Positions 44,950 through 54,931 of a DNA stretch of 64,000 nucleotides are shown in pieces (the stretch's first letter is position 1; each line of letters starts with the position of its first letter). Origin of the DNA: Aspidapion aeneum (lineage: Eukaryota > Arthropoda > Insecta > Coleoptera > Brentidae); the NCBI GenBank assembly GCA_963576565.1, contig OY755038.1, positions 207,487,013 through 207,551,012 of the forward strand, given 5' to 3'. The translations under genes and the position numbers were made by a program. Below the pieces are notes generated by a model. It was not told the DNA's origin, did no database searches, and worked only from the letters and a program-made list of their open reading frames with translations.

Positions 44950-46665
44950 TGTCTGATTCTGAGGGCACGGCAGTGCCTCGCCAAGTTCGCGCGCCGTAAC
45001 CATCTCTACATGAAACATTTCAGCCGATATTTGACCTACCTAAAACTCTACTTCGGAATGAGCTACGAATCTCAAACTTTGCACAGTCACTCACTCACTC
45101 ATATATAGATCATCAATATTCTACTGTACTTCCAGACATGCTACAAAGCTGAAATTTGGCAGACTGATAAAAATTATGACCAAACCCCTGGAAAAAATCA
45201 AAAAACCCCAAAATTTTAATTTATTCCCCTCCCCTATACATTTAAAGTTATGTAAAAGTAGCATCGCCCACTTCCAGAAATGCTAGAGAGTTGAGCTTTG
45301 GCAGACTGATAAGGACTATGATAAAACTATAGGAAAAAATTAGAAAACCCCAAAATTTTAATTTATTACCTTCCCCTATACATTTAAATTTATGTAAAAG
45401 TAGCATTGCCCACTTCCAGAAATGCTAGAGAGTTGAGCTTTGGCAGACTGATAGGAACTATGACAAAACTATAGGAAAAAATTAAAACACCCCAAAATTC
45501 TAATTTACTTCCCTCCCCTATAAATGTAAAGTTAAGTAAAAGTAACATTGCCTACTTCCAGACATGCTAGAGAGCTGAGCTTTGGAAGACCGATAGTAAC
45601 TATGATAAAGTTATAGAAAAAAATTAAAACACTCCAAAATTCTAATTTACTTCCTTCCCCTAAAAATGTAAAGTTATGTAAAAGTAACACTGCCCACTTC
45701 CAGAAACGCTAGAGAGCTGAACTTTTTAAGACTGAAAGACAAAATGATAAAACTATATAAAAAAATTTACCAACATTTTAATTTACTTTCCTCTCCTATA
45801 AATGTAAATTTATATAAAACTAACATTGCCTACTTCCAGAAACGCTAGAGAGCTGAGCATTGGAATGCTAATAGAAATTATGATAAAACCATGGGAAAAA
45901 ATTTAAAAAGTCCAATATTTTCATTTACTCTCCTCCCCTATAAATGTAAAGTTATGTAAAAGTAACATTACCCACTTCCAAAAACGCTAGAGAGCTGAGC
46001 ATTGGAAGACTGATGGGAACAATGATAAAACTATAGGACAAAATTTAAAAACACGACAATTTTAATTTATTTCCCTCCCCTATACATGTAAAGTTATGTA
46101 AAAGTAACATTGTGCACTTTCAGAAACGCTAGAGAGCTGAGCTTTGGAAGGCTGATAGGAACTACGATAAAACCATGGAAAAAAATTTAAAAACCTCAAA
46201 AATTTAAGTAAGGCATTGCAAAAGTTTTGAACAATATTCCGCATATTTTACTAGTTTAAAAATTAAGTATTATCTTCCTTTAAAAAAGAAGTGAAATCAT
46301 AACAAAAACATTTCATGTAAAAAAAAGCCAAGTACGCGAAAATGGCATTTCCTAAAAAGAATTGAGATAAAAGTAAAGCCAAGTTCTCCAATACAAATTT
46401 CAAAATGAAAGGTTCTTACTAGTTTGGAAATTTTTTTCTAAACTTGACTATTACGGCTGTAAATGACTCTTAGGCACAGTGCTAAATTGAACATAAAGAA
46501 GTTTTGGCTGTAATAGCAAAGTTTAAAAAAACATTTCCAAATTAGTAAGAACCTTTCATTTTGAAATTTGTATTGGAGAACTTGGCTTTACTTTTATCTC
46601 AATTCTTTTTACGGAATGCCATTTTCGCGTACTTGGCTTTTTTTTACATGAAATGTTTTTGTTAT
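44950..46665 (+). mobile_element. composite element: 142-bp tandem array plus 350-bp palindrome, copy 1
   Basis: It starts near GAGGGCACGGCAG. The motif CTTCCAGAAATGCTAGAG recurs at 45129, 45271, 45413, 45555, 45698, 45833, 45975 and 46118: eight units of about 142 bp. A 90-bp linker (46207-46297) leads to a palindrome at 46298-46665 with ends ACAAAAACATTTCATGT and its complement. Order and linker are shared with 51471-52585, so the whole behaves as one mobile unit. Central tandem repeats followed by a terminal fold are reminiscent of Helentron-associated elements, but no Rep/helicase is present. Confidence 0.75.
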
Positions 46666-47204
46666 GATTTTATTTTCTATAAAGTAGTGGAGATTTTTAA
46701 AAGATAAACTACACCTAACCTATCACTTCCATCTGTGTTTAAAATGTATGGGTGGTCCATTTTATCGCAGAAAACGTGCTGCTTGCTACAAATTATTATC
46801 TTCCGGAAACTTTAGAAATGCTCTGAAAATCCAAATCTAGATTAGAAAATATAATGTTACCAGATGGGAACGAGGATATTTTTGACAACATTATTAAGGA
46901 AATAATACTTAGACAAAAATGAGGGCTTTTAAAATTAAGATCATATTTATCATCAGTAGTCTCTCATAGAACCTGACGGATATTTTTCTAAAAAAATCTG
47001 AAAGCGTATGCAGAAAGAATCTTTGAAATCGCTCTATATTTGGTAAAATTATGCGAATATGGTTTTTGAATAGGGTGGGGGGAATGACAGGAGAGGAGAT
47101 GGGTGGGAGCAGGGAGAACTACAAAGTAACTACAACAAATTAAAGGACATTTGCACTGGTTAATCAAATTTACATAATTTGTATGCCTTAAAACCTACAT
47201 CATT
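46666..47204. other. no gene supported
   Basis: Mostly AT-rich sequence with a G-rich patch at 47075-47115. No domain, exon or repeat end could be supported. Confidence 0.4.
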
Positions 47205-47625
47205 TGACAAAACGATTTTTCTGTAAAGCTCATGTAACAAAAGTTAACAGCCAAAGTTTGTGAAAAAACATGGAAAAAATCGTAATCTTGCATTTATGAC
47301 GTCACACAGGCTGTCTGACTCAAAAATTGAGTGATCTACAACCAATCGATTTAGAGTAATCTAAAATTTTCTTCTTTAATTTTTTTTTAATTACTAATTT
47401 TTTAGTATTGAAAAAAATACATATCTTTGTTGGTTTATTGGTTTTCTCTTGTAAGTAGAAAAACATAGTAATAGTTTTTTTGTAAAACGAAGTTAGCAAA
47501 AGTTATAAGCCAAAGTTTGTGAAAAAAAACATGAAAAAACCCACCATCTTGGATTTGTCCCTCCTATTAAAATTGGAGGCAAGGCAAATCCCCGGTGACT
47601 TAAAATTGTGTGATCTATTACCTAC
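47205..47625 (+). repeat. two direct copies of a ~150-bp block upstream of a ribozyme motif
   Basis: About 47205-47340 and 47462-47625 share AAAAGTTA, AGCCAAAGTTTGTGAAAAAA and TTGTGTGATCTA-like ends. The second copy runs directly into the hammerhead motif, so the block probably belongs to the same retroelement terminal repeat. Confidence 0.55.
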
Positions 47626-47668
47626 ATTCACCTGAGGATGGCCCAAAAGGCCGAAACCGGTCGTGAAT
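47626..47668 (+). ncRNA. type I hammerhead ribozyme motif
   Basis: Stem I ATTCAC (47626-47631) pairs perfectly with GTGAAT (47663-47668). The core CTGAGGA (47632-47638) precedes stem II (GGCC, loop CAAAA, GGCC), with one U next to A9 left unpaired. Core GAAA (47653-47656) and a self-complementary CCGG stem III lead to a UC cleavage site at 47662. All canonical core residues are present. The very short, palindromic stem III and the extra U match hammerheads reported from Penelope-like elements, which often act as dimers. Activity is inferred, not shown. Confidence 0.65.
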
Positions 47669-47877
47669 TGGCATGGATCACTTGTTTCTGATTGTCAGGA
47701 CGTGTTCCAGATGGGGATCATTCGTATCCTTGTGATCGACGTTGGAGATAGTAAAAACCGAACAGTTTTAACAAGTTCCCAACGAAAGCATCAAACCATC
47801 AGTATAATTCAATGCCGGTAGGGGTATTTTCCCTCGGAGTAGTTGTTTCTGTTGGTTTCACACAACTGATCTAGAGT

Positions 47878-48069
47878 ATAAACAACAAGTGAAATTAAAG
47901 AAAGAATAATAAAAAAGTTTTTCTGCTTCAGCCGGGACTGTATGGCTTCGGTAGTTCAATGTTTAGAATGTTTGCGTACAGAGCAAGAGATCACGGGTTC
48001 GAGTCCCGGCCGAAGCAGAATTTTTTTTTCTTATTTTTCTTTCTTTAATTTCACTTGTTGTTTATAGTT
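47878..48069. mobile_element. foldback element with a tRNA-like core
   Basis: The ends TAAACAACAAGTGAAATTAA and its complement are flanked by TA. Each arm is about 60 bp. The left arm also carries CTGCTTCAGCCGGGACT, an inverted copy of the T-arm and acceptor end of the tRNA-like sequence on the right. A half copy without the left arm is at 48863-48985. Confidence 0.75.
47945..48017 (+). tRNA. tRNA-like sequence, anticodon ACA (Cys-like), probably SINE-derived
   Basis: A 73-base cloverleaf fits: acceptor GCTTCGG/CCGAAGC, D-stem GTTC/GAAT, anticodon stem TTTGC/GCAAG, loop GTACAGA with ACA at 34-36, 5-base variable loop, T-loop TTCGAGT with 4 of 5 T-stem pairs. The B box GGTTCGAGTCC is exact. 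ACA is not the usual Cys anticodon (GCA), and the locus is inside a foldback. I therefore think it is a mobile tRNA-derived promoter rather than a functional tRNA gene. Confidence 0.6.
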
Positions 48070-48862
48070 TTAGGTCTTTGCATTATTTGCAATTAGGTAT
48101 TTGTGATCTAGAGTAGTTTTAAAAAATCTTCCAGAGCATATCCTGATTTTTGACTGTAAGCCACTCAACTATGAAAAATGCTTGCTTTTTCTAATAGTCA
48201 TCCCTTTTCTTGAATTGAATTCAAAAGGGTTGTCGCGTCTCTAAATTTTTTATCAATTTCATGCATTCCGGGCCTCTAATATAGTCGTGGTGGGTCTTGA
48301 CAATCCTGAAGAAAAACCTTTCATCATTTCAAAAAATGACAATAATTATTTTAATTTTTTTCAACAAAAGTACTTTATACACTTTAATGACATGCTATCT
48401 GTAATCACAACATCATGCGGTACAGCAATTTCCTTTTTCTAAAGAAATGAAGATAATGAAGATTACCGCGAGGCAATAACAGAAAGACGGAATAATGAAG
48501 ATATTAAACCGCAAAATGCATTACTTATCTCTGTTTTTGAATCTTCAAAATGAACAAGCTATCTTTGTCTTTCACAATAATACCTTCATTTATTTATCTT
48601 TGTTTAGAGTGAATTCGAGAGAAGGATGCATTGGACCTATCTTTCTTCTCATCTTCGAAGCAGTGAAAGACTTTAATGATGCATTTGACAGCTTTGTCGA
48701 TCCATACAAATAAAGTATATTTCCTAACAAGTACGGAAAGTGTCACTTTTCCGCACGCGATTTCAGTCGGCTAACCGACGCACAGAGGGCAAAATCGCGG
48801 AACTGTAACATAAACGTTACACAAATACCAAATTGCAAATAATGCAAGGAACAAAAACTGTA
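48070..48862. other. no gene supported
   Basis: A 72-codon frame at 48495-48713 has no domain. GGAAAGTGTCACTTTTCCGC lies at about 48735 and repeats a motif seen at 25637. No splice-flanked exon was recognised. Confidence 0.4.
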
Positions 48863-48907
48863 AACAACAAGTGAAATTAAAGAAAGAAAAATAAGTAAAG
48901 TTTTTTT

Positions 48908-48980
48908 GTCTCCGACAGGGACTCGAACCCGGAACCTCTTGCTCTGTACGCAAACGTTCTAAGCATTGAACTACCGAAGA
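48908..48980 (-). tRNA. second tRNA-like copy, anticodon ACA
   Basis: It is homologous to 47945-48017 with a perfect D-stem (GTTC/GAAC) and the same TTTGC-GTACAGA-GCAAG anticodon arm. The acceptor TCTTCGG/TCGGAGA pairs with wobbles, and the T-stem has one mismatch. The B box GGTTCGAGTCC is intact. The flank TAAACAACAAGTGAAATTAA follows on the minus strand as in the foldback's right arm. There is no left arm, so this is the simpler form of the element. Confidence 0.55.
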
Positions 48981-49129
48981 CCACACATACATTTTCGGAA
49001 AACTTCCATCTATGCAGGTGCGCGGTGTCTCAATACAAGAACGAGAAATTCTCAGGGTATTAACTCGACCAAGCCATCCAACTGATCTCTAGTTTTCTTC
49101 TTTTTCACTACTTACATAGGATTAGAGAC

Positions 49130-49290
49130 AAAACTGTCTAATTAACTTTGCAAGAGTGTCACATTGACCGAGCAGTGTCCTGAGGAGTCCCATAAGGACG
49201 AAACAGTTAACTGTCAACACTATTATTGTCCATTAGATCTTGGACCCCCGTGAGGTGAAGCTTTCAAGCTACCCACGGAAAATATGAAAG
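49130..49290 (+). repeat. ribozyme-bearing repeat, best-preserved copy
   Basis: Shared with 11640-11815 and 11235-11370 (both inverted), including GTGTCACATTGACC-like, CAGTTAACTG, TTGGACCCCCGTGAG-like and CTACCCACGGAAAATA. It contains the hammerhead motif annotated separately. Confidence 0.65.
49174..49221 (+). ncRNA. type I hammerhead ribozyme motif, canonical core
   Basis: Stem I AGTGT (49174-49178) pairs with ACACT (49217-49221); the pair next to the core is a C-A mismatch. Core CTGAGGA (49180-49186). Stem II GTCC/GGAC with loop CATAA. GAAA (49200-49203). Stem III CAG/CTG with loop TTAA, followed by UC, so cleavage is predicted after 49215. The order and all invariant residues match a small type I hammerhead. 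The stem I mismatch may weaken it. Confidence 0.7.
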
Positions 49291-49399
49291 AAACAAAAAC
49301 TCCTTTTTACCCGATTAGCCACGAAACTTGTTTGATTCTTAAAAAGAATGGACCAAATCACTCTACTTCTTTGTGCATTAGACTCAGGGGCATTATGAT

Positions 49400-49516
49400 A
49401 TGTCAATGGCGCATTCAAGTGAACTGCATTTGGCGGATAGCCAACGGGCCGTTCTTCTGGAGCCAGTTAATGAAGACATCAACGGAGCGAGTTGTGCCCC
49501 AGGGCGGTACAGAGAG
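49400..49516 (+). CDS. weak candidate 5' coding exon
   Basis: ATG opens 39 codons ending at a good donor (AGAGAG, then GTAAGC). The peptide begins MSMAHSSELHLADSQRAVLL and then EPVNEDING. The composition is protein-like and unlike the AT-rich surroundings. No family recognised, no partner exon found, and a repeat lies immediately upstream, so it could be chance. Confidence 0.25.
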
Positions 49517-49643
49517 GTAAGCCCCCCGTGTTTTCTCCGGCCCCTTGTGAAGGTATTAATTCAGAGACGTATTCTAGTATTTTATTAGGTAGGTATATGT
49601 ACTTAAGTTTCACTAAAAATATTTAGTGAGTAGACATATTAAG

Positions 49644-50105
49644 AAAGTGTAAACTTCTTTAGGCGCGTTTAGCAGTTTTTGTGGGTAGTGAATTGAACTG
49701 AGCCGTCAGGCTGGGCTATGTAACGCTCATTCGGGTGAAGTCGGCTCGAGTCGACTAACTGTGAGAGGAACATTCAGCGAGCGATATGATAATGCAGATG
49801 AAGGCCAGTATTATTAATTTCGCCTTGTTCAAGTTTACACTTCTGCCGTGTGGTCTTAAGCACACACAATTTTTGAAGTGTAAACTTCTTTAGGCGCGTT
49901 TAGCAGTTTTTGTAGGTAGTGAATTGAATTGAGCCGTCAGGCTCGGCTATGTAACGCTCATTCGGGTGAAGTCCGCTCGAGTCGACTAACTGTGAGAGGA
50001 ACGTTCAGCGAGCGATATGATGATGCAGATGAAGGCCAGTATTATTAATTTCGCCTTGTTGAAGTTAACACTTCTGCCGTGTGGTCTTAAGCACACACAA
50101 TTTTT
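49644..50105 (+). repeat. 230-bp repeat, two copies in tandem (231-bp period)
   Basis: The copies begin AAGTGTAAACTTCTTTAGGC at about 49645 and 49876 and end with CTTAAGCACACACAATTTTT. They differ by only a few substitutions, so the tandem is recent. The inverted single copy is at 680-903. GTCGACTAACTGTGAGAGGA and GCCGTCAGGCT are conserved in all three. Confidence 0.85.
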
Positions 50106-50269
50106 TTTTATTTCACTGAACCTAAACTAACTTGATCTAATATGACATAAACATGGCCTAGTGTTTCCAAATATTTTCACAGTTATTTAAGGGTCTAACC
50201 TACCTAACTAGATGCATCCAAATCTGACAAAACTTGTACACAGATAGGCAACCCAAAAAACTTAATAAC

Positions 50270-50341
50270 AGCAGCGGTCAGATGGTTCTGCCGTATATTC
50301 ATTACCGTATATTCACGACAGAACCATCTCTCCGCTGCAGT
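50270..50341. repeat. 72-bp hairpin, GATGGTTCTGCCGTATATTC arms
   Basis: GCAGCGGTCAGATGGTTCTG pairs with CAGAACCATCTCTCCGCTGC around tandem CCGTATATTCA motifs. It could be a very small palindromic mobile element; no target duplication seen. Confidence 0.65.
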
Positions 50342-50629
50342 GAGTTAGGCCTTAAAAATACCTAATTTTTTGAGGTACCTCAATCAACGACCTATGCCGT
50401 ATATAAAGAAATAAACATTTTTCGATTCCGTTAAATTTATTGTATAAAATAAGTGTGGTAAAAATGTACAACGGTATGATTAACAGACTCAATCTGAATT
50501 ACAGTATTCTAGCTCTGGCTCTGAGTGAATATTGACACTTGAATGACTTGAAAGAATGTGACCATCATCATTGTCACTTACTACCATTTGACAATATTTG
50601 CATATATTCTTTGCTTATTCACTTTTCTT

Positions 50630-50720
50630 ATAAATACCCACGTCTCGGGTATTTATAACGGCACTGGGTAAATCCCCAATTTATAAATACCCTTCCCGCT
50701 GGGTATTTACCCAGTCCATA
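50630..50720. repeat. clustered GGGTATTTATA hairpins
   Basis: TATAAATACCC and GGGTATTTATA form an 11-bp-arm hairpin. Next to it, ACTGGGTAAAT and ATTTACCCAGT enclose another copy. The region 50720-51470 shows no gene. Confidence 0.65.
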
Positions 50721-51470
50721 GCGGTGGTCATTGTGGAAGTTCACCTACAGGGGATGGGGTTACTAAGATCAATCCTCGTGCCTTGGTTACTAGAACCATG
50801 TCGAGCATCATGGTCTTGTGAGTCAGAATTTCTATCCATAGTCAAAAAAAATTCGCCCAATTAGTCCAATTTTGAAAACGTAATTATTAATAACCCGACC
50901 GATAAGAAACGTCATTTATGAAAACAAGACATAAGTAAAATCGAAGTTTATCATAAAGTCCTCCGTCATAACGAAATTAGTAGTAATCAGACATAATTTA
51001 AATCGTCATCTGCAATAACATGACAAAAACAGAATCGAAGTTTTGTATTTTACCAAACCGGACAAAATTATAAAAAGGGGCTTGGCTTGTGTGTCGTTTA
51101 CCTAAAGAAGAGCGGTTCTAATAATGCTATGCAGTTAAAGCGTCCTTCACTGCAACCTCTATAGCGCTTTTAAAGCACTCAAAGAAGATCGGATATTATT
51201 GCTGTTAACTTAAACATCAAAAAATGCAATGGCGGAACAAAAATATTCTCAGTTTACCATTTTTCAACATTCGTCATAACAAGAGAGCACAGTAGTGGTC
51301 TGCATTCTGTGCAAGAGAGTAAACAACGGTAGTATTTTAAACAAAAACATTCAAAATGTATTTAACAAAATAATGAAATATTTTTGAAGTTTTTCATTAG
51401 CAAAAATTTTGAACCTAACTTGTGCGGTAAGCATCTTTTCCGCATTGATGCTTTTACCGAAGAAATAAGG

Positions 51471-52585
51471 AATCTGGGGGCACGGCAGGGCCCACCAAGT
51501 TCGCGCATTTGCTGTACCATCTTTTCTTTGAAACTTTCAGCCCATATTTGACCTATCTAAAAATCTACTTCGGAACGAGCTACGAAACTTCGCACAGTCG
51601 TAGATCTTCATAGAGTTAACAACCCCTCCAAGTTTCATGGACTTCCCTAATGTGGTAAAATAGTTACGAAATTTCAAAAACCGTCGAAATTGCCACACTC
51701 ACTTACTCATGTATAGATCATCAAAATTCTACCGTACCTCCAGACATGCTACAAAGCTGAAATTTGGCAGACTGATAGAAATTATGACCAAACCTTTGAA
51801 AAAAATCAAAAAACCCCAAAATTCTAATTTACCTCCCTCTCCTATGCATGTAAAGTTATGTAAAAGTAACATGACCCACTTCCAGAAACGCTAGAGGCTT
51901 TGGCAGACTGATAGAAACTATAATAAAACTATGAGAAAAAGTATAAAAACCCCAAAATATTAATTTACTTCCGTCCCCTATAAATGTAAAGTTATGTAAA
52001 AGTTGCCCACTCCCAAAAACGCTAGCGAGCTGAGCTTTGGAAGGCTGATAGGAACTATGATAAAAACATGGGAAAAAATTAAAAAACCTAAAAATTTTAA
52101 ATAAGGCATTGCAAAACTTTTGAACAATATTCCGCAAATTTTACTACTTTAAAACTTAAATATTATCCAAATCCTTTTGTGTGTGTGAAATCATTACAAA
52201 AACATTTCATGTAAAAAAAAAGCCAAGTACGCGAAATGATCTTCCGTAAAAGGAATTGAGATAAAAGTATAGCCAAATTCACCAACACAAATTTCAAAAT
52301 GAAAGGTTCTTACTAGTTTGGAAATGTTTTTTGAAACTTGGCTATTAGGGCTGCAAATTACTCTTAGGCACAGTGCTAAATTAAACATAAAAAAGTTTGG
52401 CTGTAATAGCATAGAGTAAGTAAGGCTATCTTACTCTATGGTAATAGCAAAGTTTTAAAATAAATTCAAACTAGTAAGTCATTTTGAAATTTGTATTGGA
52501 GAACTTGGCTATACTTTTATATCAATTTTTTTTAGGGAATATCATTTTCGCATACTTGGCTTTTTTTAAATGAAAGGTTTTTGTT
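51471..52585 (+). mobile_element. composite element, copy 2 (three tandem units)
   Basis: Same order as 44950-46665: GGGGGCACGGCAG start, ACTTCGGAACGAGCTACGAA-like region, 142-bp units at about 51738, 51880 and 52010, then linker and palindrome (52188-52585). Only three tandem units, against eight. The palindrome contains a 30-bp inner hairpin (TAGAGTAAG/CTTACTCTA) bordered by a repeated GTAATAGCA, probably a tiny secondary insertion at about 52408-52440. Confidence 0.75.
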
Positions 52586-53661
52586 GTGTTACTTATTTAC
52601 TTGAAAGGTAATAATAAATAACAGAATCCGGACCTGTCCAATTCGGGAAGTTGGAGCAATTGTCCGTGTCCGCTCGCGGCTCAATCGTCCGAAGAAAAGT
52701 GCTACGTAGCACAAATGCATACAAATAATTTTAACAAAGTAAAAAAGACAAAAGCTCGTTTCGAAAACACTCATATTGGTGAAAAAGTGATGTCATTGCT
52801 AACAAGCAGGTAAAATCGATATTTAAACTGATTTTACAAATAATAATCATTAAAATAATAAAACCTTTTTAACTCTATGTGGATGTAACCAAATTATTGG
52901 AAATATATACAGAATTTACTGGGTTTTAAATGGTTTGACGCACTTATTTGCATGTAGAAAATGCCACTTTACCGCACTGCTTGCGTGTAATTTTTTTACG
53001 AGCGTGTGAAAAGTGTTTTTTTTTTCCGCTCTGTTCCGTGCGAAGAACGAGGCGAAGAAGTACTTTTCCGCACTACTTTAAAAAACCCAAGAATATTAGT
53101 TTTTTCGGTGTCCTTAACAACCCAACGTTTAAATAGTTTAAAAACCGCCCATGTAAAGGAAGTGTGAAGATTTTACGGCTTTATCCGCATGGCAACGATC
53201 TTGCAAATAAAGTGGTCACGATTCGGCATACAAAACCTATGAACAGGATGTCAATTGGGTGGTCAGGGGGACAGTTCGTCGTTCGCGCAAAGGCCAATGC
53301 GTGCGGACGTACAAGTATTACTTTCCGCACTTGCGAGGTAAATAATTATTTAAGCATCAATAACACGAGATTTCAGAGTTGTGAAGTCACTAATCCATGC
53401 CGTCATCTCAAACTTACCTTATTCATCGCAGGAGTCCCACAAAAAAAACGCCTCACGGCCCGCTGTCATTATAAAACATGTGTGTGTTCAGTTTTGGTAT
53501 GTTTGTTTACGTCGATTTTTTTTTAATTCGGGCACGAATTTTATGTGAATTTTATCAAAGTTATTAAAATAACGCAGCCCACGAAAAAGACTGTAGTGGA
53601 CTGCGTTAAAATAATTAATGGCTAATGAGTAAATTATAAAGAAAATACCTATAAGATAAAA
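52586..53661. other. no gene supported; CCGCAC motif cluster
   Basis: ACTTTACCGCAC (about 52968), ACTTTTCCGCAC (about 53064) and ACTTTCCGCAC (about 53321) recur here. The 120-codon frame at 53164-53526 has no domain, and its composition changes halfway. Confidence 0.45.
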
Positions 53662-53662
53662 A

Positions 53663-54400
53663 ATGCCGCGAACGTGTAATTAGTGTTGTTCCTTGTCGTT
53701 CCAACTATAAAACTGAAACCTAATATGTTGCAAACGGGAAAGAAGTGGTAAAAGATAAGATCTTGGATAAGATTGATCAAGTAATAGACATCCTTAGTGA
53801 CATTTTCGATAGTGAGAGTGAAAAATGTGTTCAGTTGTCATTTCTTATTGAACAATTAGGTCTCTTGAAAAGGTAACGTGAGAATCGAAGATATGGTGGA
53901 TACACTTTAATGTTGGCTTCATCTTTGGTTATCCAGTTATCCAGTGCATACACGTCAATTTACAATTCTAAGGTAATATGTCTTCCGCACCCTCGCAATA
54001 TTAAAAAACTAATTTGTAAAATATTGTTAACAGATAGTAATCTTTCTGGTAGTGTGAAATATTTAAAAAGTAAGATACAGCTTTTAAAAGAACATGAGTT
54101 GGTAGTTAACTTACACTTTATTGAAATAGATATTAAACATTGTGCTGGGTAATTTTTCAAAAAATTATTGACGACCACTACATTCAGTTCATTGAATGGG
54201 AAACCATCTCACTTATTCACAAAATCACTTGTTTCTTTTTAATAAATTATTGTGAAATGTTTTATATTGAAAATTTTTCTTCAGATAACTCTAGCGAGTG
54301 TTTTTGTGGAGAAAAACTATTGTCAAAGCTTGAAAAAATAATTTAATTAAAAAGCAAAGATTTAGTGTCTGCTAATAAATCTTTGAATAAGAACTCAAAG
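53663..54400 (+). pseudogene. P-element/THAP-like transposase relic
   Basis: An ATG at 53663 reads MPRTC, and after a frame slip CRSNYKTET (53694-53720): the start of a C2CH THAP zinc finger. At 53900-54140 the frame gives YTLMLASSLVIQLSSAY-like, ICLPHPRNIKKL and LKSKIQLLKEHELVVNLHF, then IEIDIK. This resembles the segment of P-like transposases that leads to the catalytic DEI, with the Asp position replaced by Ile. Several stops and frame changes occur. A Cys-rich tail (SSECFCGEKLLSKLEKI) follows. Boundaries of the element were not found. Confidence 0.5.
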
Positions 54401-54931
54401 ATGATGACAGTCAAAGAAAAATTAAAAAACTAAAAGCTTAGGTTTGATATGTCCAATTTTGAAAGACTTGTATAGATTTGAAGTTACTAACGATATTATG
54501 TACCTAATATATGAACCTAAAGATATTAGAGTGCAAATTTTGTATAATTTTTTATTTTATAGATTCAGTTCTTTTATCCATAATAAACACATATATCAGC
54601 AAAATATTTTTTCAATTTTTGCCTATAAAAGAACAAAAATTTCTTGTTAATTTATTTAAATTGTGTAAAAACCTATAATATATTAAGCTATACAATAAGA
54701 ATCCTGGGACTCTTAAGATCACGTGACCGCCGACTTGCTTATAACGCGCCATGGCCGGTCTTTATCGTTGGCTGCGTTATTCATATTACGTAATTATAGA
54801 AAAGGCTTTTCAAAACGCGTTCAATGTAAGAAAATGCCTCGGATAAACAAAGGAGGTGATGTTAAAAAAAATACCTAAATAGCGCTTGATTCGTGTGAAT
54901 GTTTTAAATTAACAAGGTGATTTTTTTAAAT

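Noticed and set aside
53164..53526. 120-codon frame
   Set aside because: No domain, a composition change halfway, and a repeated CCGCAC motif inside. Nothing supports translation.
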